Shown here: in pieces, positions 54,536 to 62,318 of the stretch
Position numbering within the stretch: position 1 is the stretch's first letter
Layout: the number at the start of each line of letters is the position of its first letter
Origin: JBLNDG01 sp050261415
Lineage (GTDB): Bacteria; Bacillota; Clostridia; Lutisporales; Lutisporaceae
Length of the DNA stretch: 62,447 bases
Direction: 5' to 3'
Assembly: GCA_050261415.1 (NCBI GenBank)
Contig: JBLNDG010000045.1
Location: forward strand, 1-62,447
The notes under the pieces: generated by a model
The model's input: only the letters and a program-made list of their open reading frames with translations
What the model was told of the DNA's origin: nothing
Databases searched by the model: none
Position numbers and translations under genes: made by a program

Positions 54536-55072
54536 ATGATGGATATTACTATTAAGCCGGTAAATCAAGATAACTGGGCCGATTTTGAAACCCTGTTCCA
54601 ATCAAAAGGAGCACCGAGCTGTTGCTGGTGTGCAGCTTGGCGTATGAGCGACAAGGAACTGGGGGCTGCCGATTCGGTTATAAAAAAAGAATTCATGCGC
54701 CGCCATATCCTGTCGGGCATCCCGGTTGGCCTACTCGCTTATTCGGAGGGCACGCCCGTTGCCTGGTGTTCCGTCGCGCCAAGGGAGACCTATAGAAAGC
54801 TTGGCGGAGACGCGGCGCTTAAAAATGTTTGGTCGATCGCCTGTTTTTTCATTAAAAAGGAATTCCGGGGAAAATGGCTTGTCAGCTGCCTCATTGATGA
54901 AGCCAAAACATACGCCCGGGAAAACGGCGCGGCGTATCTTGAGGCTTTTCCCGTCGAGCCTGAATCGCCGAGCTACAGACATATGGGCTTTATTAAAATA
55001 TTTAATAAAGCTGGTTTTGTTTACACGCATATGGCGGGGACCCGTCGGCACGTGATGATCTATAAACTGTGA
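54536..55072 (+). CDS. GNAT family N-acetyltransferase
   Basis: A 178-residue acetyltransferase. The N terminus has the Cys/Trp-rich SKGAPSCCWCAAWRM seen in one GNAT branch. The acetyl-CoA part lies at about 85-140 (VWSIACFFIKKEFRGKWLVSCLIDEAKTYARENGA), with RGKWLVSCLI as the pyrophosphate-binding loop, and ends GFIKIFNKAGFVY. The substrate is unknown. It is the only plus-strand gene in this segment and its 3' end lies exactly where a fic gene is cut off, so it came with or after that break. Confidence 0.8.
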   Translation: MMDITIKPVNQDNWADFETLFQSKGAPSCCWCAAWRMSDKELGAADSVIKKEFMRRHILSGIPVGLLAYSEGTPVAWCSVAPRETYRKLGGDAALKNVWSIACFFIKKEFRGKWLVSCLIDEAKTYARENGAAYLEAFPVEPESPSYRHMGFIKIFNKAGFVYTHMAGTRRHVMIYKL

Positions 55073-55094
55073 GTTCAATACGTAAAAAAAGAAT

Positions 55095-55186
55095 GCCCTT
55101 ATACTAAGCTTGTTCTTCAGTACAAAAGATTTGGGATAGCAGTATCTGCTATCCCATTCATAGTCATATCTATAATTTTTGTTCAT
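55095..55186 (-). pseudogene. Fic/DOC family toxin, N-terminal remnant
   Basis: The first 30 or so codons read MNKNYRYDYEWDSRYCYPKS and FVLKNKLSI. This is the start of Fic proteins that follow VbhA-type antitoxins (Y-x-Y-E-W-D...YCYPxSxVLxNK). The frame then enters the reverse of the acetyltransferase region and loses similarity near 55095. The Fic core with its HPFxEGNGR motif is gone. The start overlaps the antitoxin stop by 17 bases and has GGAGG 6 bases ahead, as in intact operons. No AMP-transfer activity is possible. Confidence 0.65.
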
Positions 55187-55361
55187 GAACATCCTCCGCG
55201 TTGACCGAATGCTTCCGCATTAGTTCAGCGACAACCTGATCCGTTTTCTTTTTATCTCCGGCGCAATACCGCATGCGCGCTTTATCTTCCTCGGTTAAGG
55301 GCATGCCCTCCATCGCCATGGAGGCGTTCACATCCTCAATTATTCTCTCCAGATCTTTCAT
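55170..55361 (-). CDS. VbhA-type antitoxin of a Fic toxin
   Basis: A 63-residue helical protein, MKDLERIIEDVNASMAMEGM and the rest. SMAMEG matches the Fic-inhibitory motif (S/T)xxxE(G/N), whose Glu blocks ATP binding in the Fic active site. The remainder (TEEDKARMRYCAGDKKKTDQVV) fits the VbhA domain. I chose ATG 55361 because GAGGTG lies 6 bases ahead; ATG 55379 has no site. Its toxin partner directly follows but is truncated, leaving an orphan antitoxin. Confidence 0.75.
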   Translation of the reverse strand: MKDLERIIEDVNASMAMEGMPLTEEDKARMRYCAGDKKKTDQVVAELMRKHSVNAEDVHEQKL

Positions 55362-55379
55362 TTCAAACACCTCATTCAT

Positions 55380-55440
55380 GTATTTTTAGTATAGCACAAA
55401 ATCTGTAAATACTATCGGATAGCTTCTCTCGCCCAGATTT
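55380..55440 (-). pseudogene. 3-dehydroquinate synthase (aroB-like), 5' fragment
   Basis: On the minus strand, from about 55457, GAGG, then GTG and VIKLNVNLGERSYPIVF are read, resembling the first residues of clostridial AroB with its own ribosome site. The frame then stops within 8 codons, at the edge of the integrated segment. Short similarity, so identity is moderate. It may mark where the integrated segment meets other sequence. Confidence 0.4.
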
Positions 55441-55481
55441 ACATTCAGCTTTATCACAGAACCTCACACTCCTCATAACCA

Positions 55482-55570
55482 GGGAGCTGTTTAGCTCCCT
55501 TCTCACACTATACTACTGCTTTCTCATGCCTTACTACTATGTTTCACACCTTATTGCTTTTTTCATACCT
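55482..55570. repeat. four degenerate 19-21-bp tandem repeats with hairpin
   Basis: On the minus strand the units are GGTATGAAAAAAGCAATAA, GGTGTGAAACATAGTAGTAA, GGCATGAGAAAGCAGTAGTA and AGTGTGAGAAGGGAGC. The last joins a perfect hairpin (AGGGAGCT / AGCTCCCT, 55481-55500). They might be protein-binding iterons or drifting repeats. Nothing coding is seen in this part. Confidence 0.4.
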
Positions 55571-55631
55571 TCTGTACGGCAAACGCTGCGTTCTCACCAT
55601 TGATATTCCATTCCCTGGCATAGCCTGCATC

Positions 55632-55793
55632 TTCTGACATACCAGTTGCTGAGGTCATCTGCAAATTCCTGTATGGCTCTTGCAGACTCGGTAAGCCTGA
55701 AATTGTCCAGTTTTTTGTCAACCTGTCCTATCAACGTGTTCAATCTTGAAAGAATCCACTTATCCATGACAGAAAGCTTGTCATGCTCCAGTT
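55632..55793 (-). pseudogene. isoleucyl-tRNA synthetase (ileS) internal fragment
   Basis: About 54 codons without start or natural end read KLEHDKLSVMDKWILSRLNT, LIGQVDKKLDNFRLTESARA and IQEFADDLSNWYVRR. This is the conserved segment of IleS around the anticodon-binding domain (DKWILSRLNTL; ELSNWYVRRSR). Both sides lose similarity abruptly: upstream it joins the end of another gene fragment, downstream the tandem repeats. It cannot give a working enzyme. Confidence 0.75.
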
Positions 55794-55797
55794 TTTA

Positions 55798-55935
55798 CTT
55801 TGATATTTCAAAGCTTGCATCCTTTGGAAGAGCTAAACCGCAGGCAACCTCAACCGCTTTTATTATACCCGCAGGCACAACACAGGCTGAATGCTTACAA
55901 TATTTTCTGCACGTTTCATATATTTTCCCCTCCTC
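55798..55935 (-). pseudogene. C-terminal fragment of a small cysteine-containing conserved protein
   Basis: Frame reading IYETCRKYCKHSACVVPAGI then IKAVEVACGLALPKDASFEI, ending in TAA. The pattern (Cys-rich segment, VPxxIxKAxEVxxGxALPxD) looks like the end of a small conserved Clostridia protein of about 90 residues whose family I cannot name with certainty. The start is missing; upstream it runs into the end of pyrD. A well-placed ATG (55919) with GAGGAGGGG is out of this frame. Confidence 0.5.
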
Positions 55936-55937
55936 TC

Positions 55938-56327
55938 TCACCAAAGCTCTCCGCTTGCGCAGAGCTTTTCGATACTGTCAATGTTTTCTCTTTCAAGATA
56001 ATTTGTTAGTCCGTCAATAATATTTAGAGGTGCATACGGATTTGAAAACATTACACTGCCTATCTGAACCGCTTTAGCCCCTGCAATCAGCATTTCGGCG
56101 GCATCCTGCCAGCAGCTTATTCCGCCAAGCCCTATTACAGGGATTTTCACCGAATGAGCCGCCTGATATACCATTCTTAGTGCTATCGGAAATACAGCCG
56201 AGCCTGTAAGTCCGCCGAAATTAGCCTTTAAAAGCGGTTTTTTTATTTTCACATCAAACCGCATAGCAGGAACAGCACCTATCAGCGAGATTGCATCAGC
56301 GCCGTTTGCTTCTGCCGCTTTTGCCAT
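55938..56327 (-). pseudogene. pyrD: dihydroorotate dehydrogenase catalytic subunit, 5' deleted
   Basis: 129 residues equal the C-terminal 40-45% of PyrD type 1B: MAKAAEANGADAISLI, FDVKIKKPLLKANFGGLTGSAVFPIALRMVYQ, VIGLGGISCWQDAAEMLIAGAKAVQIGS. The FMN-barrel start and the catalytic Cys loop are absent. The junction after pyrK reads AAATGGCTAAATGGCAAAAG: the probable original start AAATGGC directly meets an internal AAATGGC, so deletion between 7-base repeats is likely. The enzyme should be inactive. Confidence 0.8.
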
Positions 56328-56335
56328 TTAGCCAT

Positions 56336-57109
56336 TTAAAACACCACCCTTTCAGCCTCAAAAACTGGGCCGTCACAGCAGACACGTGTGTACTTTTCAG
56401 TGTTATCCGCACCATGTTTTGTTTTGCATACGCAAATGTGGCAAGCACCCACTCCGCAGCCCATTTTTTCTTCAAGGGATACCTGACATTTGACTTTTGC
56501 TTTTGCGGTTATCTCGGCAACTGTTTTGAGCATTTCATTAGGTCCGCAGGCATATACAATATCAAATTTAGCGGCCTTTAATAATTGCTCTAACATATCG
56601 GTAGAATTGCCTTTTTCGCCGTAGCTGCCGTCATTGGTGGTTATAAAAGTTTTAACCCCGATTAAATTAAAATCATTTTCAAGAAGCACGCTGCCCACGC
56701 TTTTAAAGCCTAAAATTGCGGCAGCATTATTTTTGTAATGCTTTGCAGCCTCAAGCAAAGAGCAGACACCTGTGCCGCCGCCCACAAAAAGAGCTTTTTT
56801 GAGTTTGGGCAAGAGTTCAAAGCCATTCCCAAGCGGCCCTAAAATATCAATCTTATCGCCCTTTTCAAGCTCGCTTAATTCTTTTGTTCCTGAACCTTTC
56901 ACCTCAAACACAATGCGAATTAAACCCTGCTCCGGAATTGTTTCACAAATTTCCATCGGTCTGCGAAGCGGCAAGCCATGGGGTTTTATATGCAAAAATT
57001 GCCCTGCCTTCGCATCTGTGAGCTGAGGAGCATTTATGTACATATCAAATACGCCGTCTGCTATTTCCCGCTTCATTTCAATCTTATAAAGCCCTTGTAA
57101 GTAATTCAT
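56336..57109 (-). CDS. pyrK: dihydroorotate dehydrogenase electron-transfer subunit PyrK
   Basis: A 257-residue FAD and [2Fe-2S] protein that passes electrons from PyrD to NAD+. FAD domain: PLRRPMEICETIP and GSGTKELSELEKGDKIDILGPLGNGF. NAD domain: ALFVGGGTGVCSLLEAAKHY and VYACGPNEML. Iron-sulfur ligands: CGVGACHIC with a later Cys in RVCCDGPVF. I chose ATG 57109, with AGGAGGG 8 bases ahead, over a longer frame to 57130. The enzyme partner directly downstream is decapitated, so PyrK may be idle or serve another partner. Confidence 0.88.
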   Translation of the reverse strand: MNYLQGLYKIEMKREIADGVFDMYINAPQLTDAKAGQFLHIKPHGLPLRRPMEICETIPEQGLIRIVFEVKGSGTKELSELEKGDKIDILGPLGNGFELLPKLKKALFVGGGTGVCSLLEAAKHYKNNAAAILGFKSVGSVLLENDFNLIGVKTFITTNDGSYGEKGNSTDMLEQLLKAAKFDIVYACGPNEMLKTVAEITAKAKVKCQVSLEEKMGCGVGACHICVCKTKHGADNTEKYTRVCCDGPVFEAERVVF

Positions 57110-57130
57110 AGCATAAACCCTCCTCACCAT

Positions 57131-58207
57131 TTAAACAAACAGATACAAAAACACGGGAGTTAAAATAAACATAAATGCAAATCCCAAAACGCCGAGAAGT
57201 ATCGGTTTAAAGCCTGCTTTTCTGAAATCTGCAATTTTTAAATTCATTCCTACAGCAAGCATTGAACCTGCAAGTAAGATTGTGCTTATAATCAAGAGAA
57301 TAGTTATAATTTCCTTTGGAATAATGCCGGTTGAGCTTATTATACTTGAAATTAAAAAGCCGGCAACAAACATCGGAAATTGTGATTTCTGACCTGCTTT
57401 ATCGCCCTTTTGCCTGTGCTTTCTTTCCTCGTAATTCATAATTATATCAAGAACAAGTATTGTGGGTACAAGCATAATAACACGACTCAGCTTAGTAAGC
57501 AGTGCAAAATCCGCACCAACCTTTGTAAGAGCAGAGCCTGCAGCTACAACATGGGCAATTTCTTCAAGGGTAATACCCATAAGACCGCCGATTTGCCTTT
57601 GGGAAAGAAAATCGGCTAAAAACGGAGCAAGAAAAATATATGCCGTGGCAAAAACAGTTCCCAAAATTGCAACAATTGCAACGCTTATACCGATTTTTTC
57701 CTCATATTCCTCATAATTTGAGTCATCAGTTTTTTTCAGGCTGGATGCCGCCATAATTGCCGCCGCACCGCAAATTGCAGTACCGACAGAAACAAGAAAG
57801 CCTAGATCGTCGTCAACCTTAAGCCATTTGCGTAAAAAGTACATAACAATAAGGGTAAATGTGATAACAAGTGCAGCAGCAGAAAGCAGCTTTATACCGC
57901 CCAGCGAGCTTTGGGAAGCCGAGCCGCTGCCGCCGTGGAGAATATCCATAATATTAAGCCTGAGTCCTAAAAGAATAATGCCCCAGCGCAGAAAATATTT
58001 TGATGAAAACTGAAGTCCCGGACGCATTTCATCCTTTATAGGGAAAATAAGCGCTGCCACAAGACCCACAAATATACCGATAATCATAGGCCCTGCTACT
58101 TTCAGTCCCGGCAGGGTTGAAAGCTGCAATACAATAAATCCTAAAATCAGTATTGCTGTAAGCGTTAGAAAAAAGAAAACTTTTTTTGCTTCAAATTTTT
58201 TTGCCAT
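57131..58207 (-). CDS. YeiH family putative sulfate/anion exporter
   Basis: A 358-residue membrane protein with ten or eleven spans of the UPF0324/YeiH family: VAGPMIIGIFVGLVAALIFPI, GLQFSSKYFLRWGIILLGLRLNI, GTAICGAAAIMAASSLKK, ISVAIVAILGTVFATAYIFL, GGLMGITLEEIAHVVAAGSAL and SMLAVGMNLKIADFRKAGFKPI. I chose ATG 58207, with GAGGAG ahead. It is divergent from a LysR gene, as yeiH is from yeiE. Near asrABC, a role in export of sulfite, sulfate or a sulfonate product is plausible but unproven. Confidence 0.87.
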   Translation of the reverse strand: MAKKFEAKKVFFFLTLTAILILGFIVLQLSTLPGLKVAGPMIIGIFVGLVAALIFPIKDEMRPGLQFSSKYFLRWGIILLGLRLNIMDILHGGSGSASQSSLGGIKLLSAAALVITFTLIVMYFLRKWLKVDDDLGFLVSVGTAICGAAAIMAASSLKKTDDSNYEEYEEKIGISVAIVAILGTVFATAYIFLAPFLADFLSQRQIGGLMGITLEEIAHVVAAGSALTKVGADFALLTKLSRVIMLVPTILVLDIIMNYEERKHRQKGDKAGQKSQFPMFVAGFLISSIISSTGIIPKEIITILLIISTILLAGSMLAVGMNLKIADFRKAGFKPILLGVLGFAFMFILTPVFLYLFV

Positions 58208-58332
58208 TTTACCATCTCCTCTTTTATTAAATTTAGACTTTTGCAATTATACTCCTTGACAACTCAAAAGTAAAATAGTATTATCCAATATAAATTATAG
58301 GCTTTTAGCTATATATCGGAGATGATTTCTAT
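58208..58332. promoter_or_regulatory. divergent yeiH/LysR promoter region
   Basis: 125 bases between the two divergent starts. LysR regulators usually bind here through a T-N11-A dyad. An AT-rich stretch at about 58260-58300 (AAAATAGTATTATCC...) may include both -10 boxes. No unique operator could be fixed by eye. Confidence 0.4.
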
Positions 58333-59211
58333 ATGACAATAAGACACCTTAAAGTCTTTATTATGGTAGCTGATTACGGTAGTGTAACGGCAGCAGCAGA
58401 AGCGCTTTACATTTCACAACCAACAGTCAGCCAAGCCATTTCAGAGCTTGAAAGCTATTACGGTGTAAAGCTTTTTGACAGGCTTTCACGCAGGCTTTAT
58501 ATAACCGAAACAGGCAAGCAGCTGCTCGGTTATGCACGCCACATTACAGCTCTTTTTGATGAAATGGAACAAGGTTTTAAAAATTTACAAAAGGGCGGGA
58601 AACTAAAAATCGGAGCAAGTGTCACCGTGGGAACATATATGCTGCCAAAGCTTGCTTTGGAATTTAAACAGAGCTTTCCTGATATTGAAATTGAAGCGGT
58701 TGTAAAAAACACAACAGACATTGAAAATCTTATAATAAAAAATTCAATTGATTTCGGCGTGGTTGAGGGAATTGTGCATACGCCGGACATTGTTTCATCA
58801 GCCTTTATGGAAGATGAGCTGGTGCTTGTCTGCGGAAAAAACCACCCCTTATATAATAAAAGAGGAATATCAGAGTTTGATATTCCAAAGCTTAAATTTA
58901 TTATGCGGGAAGCAGGAAGCGGAACAAGGGAGCTTTTTGAAAGCGTTATGGCATCAAGGGATATACCTTGGCAGCTTGCATGGGAATGTTCAATCTCGGA
59001 CGGTATAAAAAATGCGGCGATAAACGGCATAGGTGTCGGTGTTATTTCAAAGCGTTTAGTTGAAAAAGAGATAGAAAGCGGACAACTCAGCATAATAAAA
59101 ATTGACGGTATTGACCTTAAACGCAAATTCGGCGTTATATATCACAAAAACAAGTATCTCACAGAGATTGCTAAGGCTTTTATTGAGATGTGCGGAATGT
59201 CGAAACTGTAA
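58333..59211 (+). CDS. LysR family transcriptional regulator (YeiE/CysL-like)
   Basis: A 292-residue regulator. The N-terminal winged helix is MTIRHLKVFIMVADYGSVTAAAEALYISQPTVSQAISELESYYGVKLFDRLSRR. The C-terminal effector domain (about 90-290) shows KLKIGASVTVGTYMLPKLALEFKQSFPDIEIE, FGVVEGIVHTPDIV and FIMREAGSGTRELFESV, typical of the CysL/YeiE branch, which responds to sulfite or related signals. Divergence from yeiH and the following asr operon fit control of sulfite handling; the effector is inference. Confidence 0.88.
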   Translation: MTIRHLKVFIMVADYGSVTAAAEALYISQPTVSQAISELESYYGVKLFDRLSRRLYITETGKQLLGYARHITALFDEMEQGFKNLQKGGKLKIGASVTVGTYMLPKLALEFKQSFPDIEIEAVVKNTTDIENLIIKNSIDFGVVEGIVHTPDIVSSAFMEDELVLVCGKNHPLYNKRGISEFDIPKLKFIMREAGSGTRELFESVMASRDIPWQLAWECSISDGIKNAAINGIGVGVISKRLVEKEIESGQLSIIKIDGIDLKRKFGVIYHKNKYLTEIAKAFIEMCGMSKL

Positions 59212-59259
59212 TTTTTTTAATCGGCATTTAAAGGTAAATATTCATTTGCAAACTAATGG

Positions 59260-59303
59260 CGTGATTGTAATTTTGTGGCTCAGCCAACAATCACGTCTTT
59301 TTT
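59260..59303 (+). terminator. terminator after LysR gene
   Basis: CGTGATTGT / ACAATCACG (59260-59268 and 59287-59295) with an inner TGGC/GCCA stem, then TCTTTTTT. Confidence 0.8.
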
Positions 59304-59447
59304 GCGCCCATTGTATTCATAGGTATTTGGCTATAATTTTGATAATAAATAACTATTTTACAAATTGCTTTACCGGACTTATATTTTTAACGTATAGAAG
59401 TTGTAATTCTAAATCAAAATAAAATCTAAAATCAGAGGAGGATTATT

Positions 59448-60488
59448 GTGTCGTATTGTTTAAGTTATAAACAGGCAGACGATATATTTTTACAGCTTAG
59501 AAAAAGCTATAAAATATATGCACCTAAGCGTTTTTCCAAAAAAGGCAGATATTCCGATACAGACCTTGTAAGGTACGATGAAATAAAATCGGTATCTGAA
59601 ATTGAGCTTGAACACAGGGGTGACTATTCACCTAAAGAGGTAATATATCCGATTAACCAAACACTTTTCTATTTTACAGAGGACGAATATCGTGAAAGTA
59701 AGGTTCATAATAAGGGAATTATTATATTTGCCCATCCCTGTGATATAAACGGTATAAAACGTCTTGATAAGATATTCCTTGAAAACGGCGGACATGAGGA
59801 CGTTTATTACAAACGCCTGCGTGAAAAGGTTAAATTTGTTCTGCTTGAGTGTGGCGGTGGCTGGGAATCATGCTTCTGCTGCTCTATGGGTGCAAACAAA
59901 ACTGATGACTATCAGCTTGCGATGCGCTTTAGTAAAGAAGCTGACAAAATACTCGTTGAGGTAAAGGACGAGAGCCTTGAAAACCTGTTTAATATCGGTA
60001 AAACATGTGAATTTGCTCCGGAGTTTGTAACCGAAAATAAAACCACCGTTACTATCCCTGATATAACCCCTGAGCTTGTTCCTGAAATATATAAGCTTTC
60101 AATGTGGGACGAGTATAATTCACGTTGCGTCGGATGCGGTGCATGCAATGCGGTATGTATTACCTGCTCCTGCTTTAACACCACCGACACAACCTATACG
60201 CAAAACAGTAAAATCGGTGAACGCCGCCGCACATGGACGGGCTGTTTAAACGATAAATTCACCACAGTTGCCGGTGGACATGCTTTCAGAGATAAAATAG
60301 GCGACCGTATGAGATTTAAAGCATTGCACAAGCTGTATGACTACAAGCAAAGATTTAAAACAGACGGTCACATGTGTGTTGGCTGCGGACGCTGTGATGA
60401 TGTATGCCCGCAATATATAGCTTTTTCACACACAATAAAAAAGCTGCATGATGCTGTCGGACAACTGAAAGGAGGCGGACTGAAATGA
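59448..60488 (+). CDS. asrA: anaerobic sulfite reductase subunit A
   Basis: A 346-residue iron-sulfur protein of the dissimilatory-type AsrABC enzyme reducing sulfite to sulfide. Two [4Fe-4S] clusters: CVGCGACNAVCITCSC (about residue 225) and CVGCGRCDDVCPQYI (about 308). The N-terminal part (YSDTDLVRYDEI, VIYPINQTLFYFTEDEY, GIIIFAHPCDINGIKRLD) matches AsrA, which moves electrons toward the siroheme subunit. It starts with GTG, with GAGGAGG ahead; the stop overlaps asrB by ATGA. CGT/CGC arginine codons are frequent. Confidence 0.93.
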   Translation: MSYCLSYKQADDIFLQLRKSYKIYAPKRFSKKGRYSDTDLVRYDEIKSVSEIELEHRGDYSPKEVIYPINQTLFYFTEDEYRESKVHNKGIIIFAHPCDINGIKRLDKIFLENGGHEDVYYKRLREKVKFVLLECGGGWESCFCCSMGANKTDDYQLAMRFSKEADKILVEVKDESLENLFNIGKTCEFAPEFVTENKTTVTIPDITPELVPEIYKLSMWDEYNSRCVGCGACNAVCITCSCFNTTDTTYTQNSKIGERRRTWTGCLNDKFTTVAGGHAFRDKIGDRMRFKALHKLYDYKQRFKTDGHMCVGCGRCDDVCPQYIAFSHTIKKLHDAVGQLKGGGLK

Positions 60489-61288
60489 GTAATAACATTA
60501 TGATGCCCTATCCTCACGAAATTTTAGATATAAAACGTGAAACCGAGCTTGAATATACCTTCAGAGTTGCTGCAAACGGAGCAGAGGTGCGTCACGGTCA
60601 GTTCTTTCAGGTATCAATTCCAAAGGTTGGTGAAGCGCCTATTTCTGTAAGTGATTTTGATAAGGATTATCTTGAGTTCACAATCAGAAAGGTTGGCAGG
60701 CTGACTAATGACATTTTCGGACTTGAAGCGGGCGATAATCTGTTCCTGCGTGGTCCTTACGGCATATCATTTCCCATCAGCGAATTTAACGGTAAAAACT
60801 TAGTCGTCATTGCCGGAGGAACCGGTGTTTCACCTGTTCGCAGTCTGTTAAAGCACTATCACAGAAACAGCGGCGATATTAAGGCTCTGTACTTTATTGC
60901 AGGGTTTAAAAATGAAAAGAGCATTTTGTTCCGTGAGGACTTAAAGGCATTTGCAGAAAACCCAAAATTCCACACTGTATATACTCTTGACAACGAAAAA
61001 ATCTGTGGCTATGAAACCGGTTTTTGCGTAAATCATGTTGATAAGATACCATTTGCTGGTTTTGGTGATGATTATAATATTGTAATTGTCGGTCCGCCTG
61101 TTATGATGGGCAGTACGGCTGTTGAATGTATCAAAAACGGTGCGTCTGAGGAAAAAATCTGGATGTCATTTGAGCGTAAAATGGCCTGTGGTGTGGGTAA
61201 ATGCGGTCATTGTAAGATTGATGAAAAATATGTCTGTCTTGAGGGTCCGGTATTTAACTATACCGTTGCCAAAAAGCTTGTGGATTAG
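60485..61288 (+). CDS. asrB: anaerobic sulfite reductase subunit B
   Basis: A 267-residue flavoprotein and [2Fe-2S] protein accepting electrons from NADH for AsrAC. FAD site: GQFFQVSIPKVGEAPISVSDF and DNLFLRGPYGISFP. NAD site: VVIAGGTGVSPVRSLLKHYH and IVIVGPPVMMGST. The C-terminal cluster motif is CGVGKCGHCKIDEKYVC. It is a paralogue of PyrK, which lies 3.4 kb upstream on the other strand. The ATG overlaps the asrA stop, with AAGGAGGCGG inside asrA. Confidence 0.94.
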   Translation: MSNNIMMPYPHEILDIKRETELEYTFRVAANGAEVRHGQFFQVSIPKVGEAPISVSDFDKDYLEFTIRKVGRLTNDIFGLEAGDNLFLRGPYGISFPISEFNGKNLVVIAGGTGVSPVRSLLKHYHRNSGDIKALYFIAGFKNEKSILFREDLKAFAENPKFHTVYTLDNEKICGYETGFCVNHVDKIPFAGFGDDYNIVIVGPPVMMGSTAVECIKNGASEEKIWMSFERKMACGVGKCGHCKIDEKYVCLEGPVFNYTVAKKLVD

Positions 61289-61303
61289 GAGGAAACGTAA
61301 ATT

Positions 61304-62311
61304 ATGGCTACTGATATTAACATAAATAAAGTGCGTCTTAATTGTTTCAGACAATCTAAGGTACGTGGCGAATTTATGCTGCAAATGCGTGTTCCCGCCG
61401 GATTTATTGATGCAAAGCACCTGACATTAGTACAGCAGATTGCTGAAAAATTTGGTAACGGAACATTTCACATGGGTACACGTCAGTTCTTTTCAATACC
61501 CGGAATTAAATACGAAAGTATTGATGAAGTAAATGCTTTTATCAAGGATTATATTGATGAGGTTGAAGTGAAGCTGTGCGGTGTTGATATGGACACAAGC
61601 AACGGATATCCTGCAATTGGCGCAAGAAATATAGTGGCATGTATAGGCAATATCCACTGTCCAAAGGCAAATATCAATACACAGGATATTGCAAGAAAGC
61701 TTGAAAAGGAAATTTTCCCAAGTCATTATCATATCAAACTTTCTGTTGCAGGCTGCCCAAACGACTGTGCAAAAGCACATTTCAACGATTTTGGCATTGT
61801 TGGACTGACAAAACCTGAGTACGATGCTGACCGCTGTATTGGCTGCGGAATGTGTGTAAAAGCCTGCGACCATCACGCAACAAGAGTTCTTTCGGGTAAT
61901 AATGGCAGAGTGGAAAAGGATGCCTGTTGCTGCGTAGGCTGTGGTGAATGTGTGCTTGCATGCCCTACCGGAGCATGGAGCCGTTCAGTCAAAAAATTCT
62001 ACCGTATTTTAATAGGAGGACGTACAGGAAAGCAATATCCACGCATGGGTACAACTTTTGTGGATTTCGTAACGGAGGACGTTGTAATCAGCATTATGAA
62101 AAATTGGCAGGAGTTTTCCGCTACGGTGCTTGACCATAAGCCGGAATATCTGGATGGCGGACATTTGATAGACAAGGCCGGCTACAAGCTGTTTAAAGAA
62201 ATGATGTTAAAGGATGTGACCTTAAATCCTGAAGCCCGTGTTGCCGAGCGAGTATATTGGCATGAAACCGAGTACCGTGGAAGAATCCACGTAAAACCGG
62301 CTTCAAATTGA
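61304..62311 (+). CDS. asrC: anaerobic sulfite reductase subunit C (siroheme)
   Basis: A 335-residue catalytic subunit binding siroheme and [4Fe-4S] clusters. The siroheme/cluster motif is C-x5-C...C-x3-C: ACIGNIHCPKA and GCPNDCAKAHFND. Two further ferredoxin clusters are CIGCGMCVKACDHH and CCCVGCGECVLACPTGAW. FHMGTRQFFSIPG is the substrate-side strand. It reduces sulfite by six electrons to sulfide. The start has TTAGGAGGAAACGTAAATT-ATG. A terminator follows. Confidence 0.94.
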   Translation: MATDININKVRLNCFRQSKVRGEFMLQMRVPAGFIDAKHLTLVQQIAEKFGNGTFHMGTRQFFSIPGIKYESIDEVNAFIKDYIDEVEVKLCGVDMDTSNGYPAIGARNIVACIGNIHCPKANINTQDIARKLEKEIFPSHYHIKLSVAGCPNDCAKAHFNDFGIVGLTKPEYDADRCIGCGMCVKACDHHATRVLSGNNGRVEKDACCCVGCGECVLACPTGAWSRSVKKFYRILIGGRTGKQYPRMGTTFVDFVTEDVVISIMKNWQEFSATVLDHKPEYLDGGHLIDKAGYKLFKEMMLKDVTLNPEARVAERVYWHETEYRGRIHVKPASN

Positions 62312-62318
62312 CGCTTTG

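Larger units (their letters stand above)
52144..55379. mobile_element. probable integrated segment with serine recombinase
   Basis: About 3.2 kb bounded on the left by the tyrS terminator and on the right by the aroB-like fragment near 55400. The recombinase part is clearly richer in G and C than the flanking genes and uses CGC/CGG arginine codons. It carries a large serine recombinase, a gene of unknown function, an acetyltransferase and an antitoxin. No clear att repeat is visible, and the segment lacks conjugation genes, so it is either a small element or the remnant of a larger one. Confidence 0.55.

Noticed and set aside
54726..55055. Frames overlapping the acetyltransferase on both strands
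   Set aside because: The GNAT frame has a ribosome site and family motifs; the others are GC-driven shadows, except the short fic start at 55095-55186.
55646..56020. A 124-residue plus-strand frame across the fragment region
   Set aside because: The minus strand shows ileS, a small conserved protein and pyrD sense sequence in the same place; the plus frame is their shadow.
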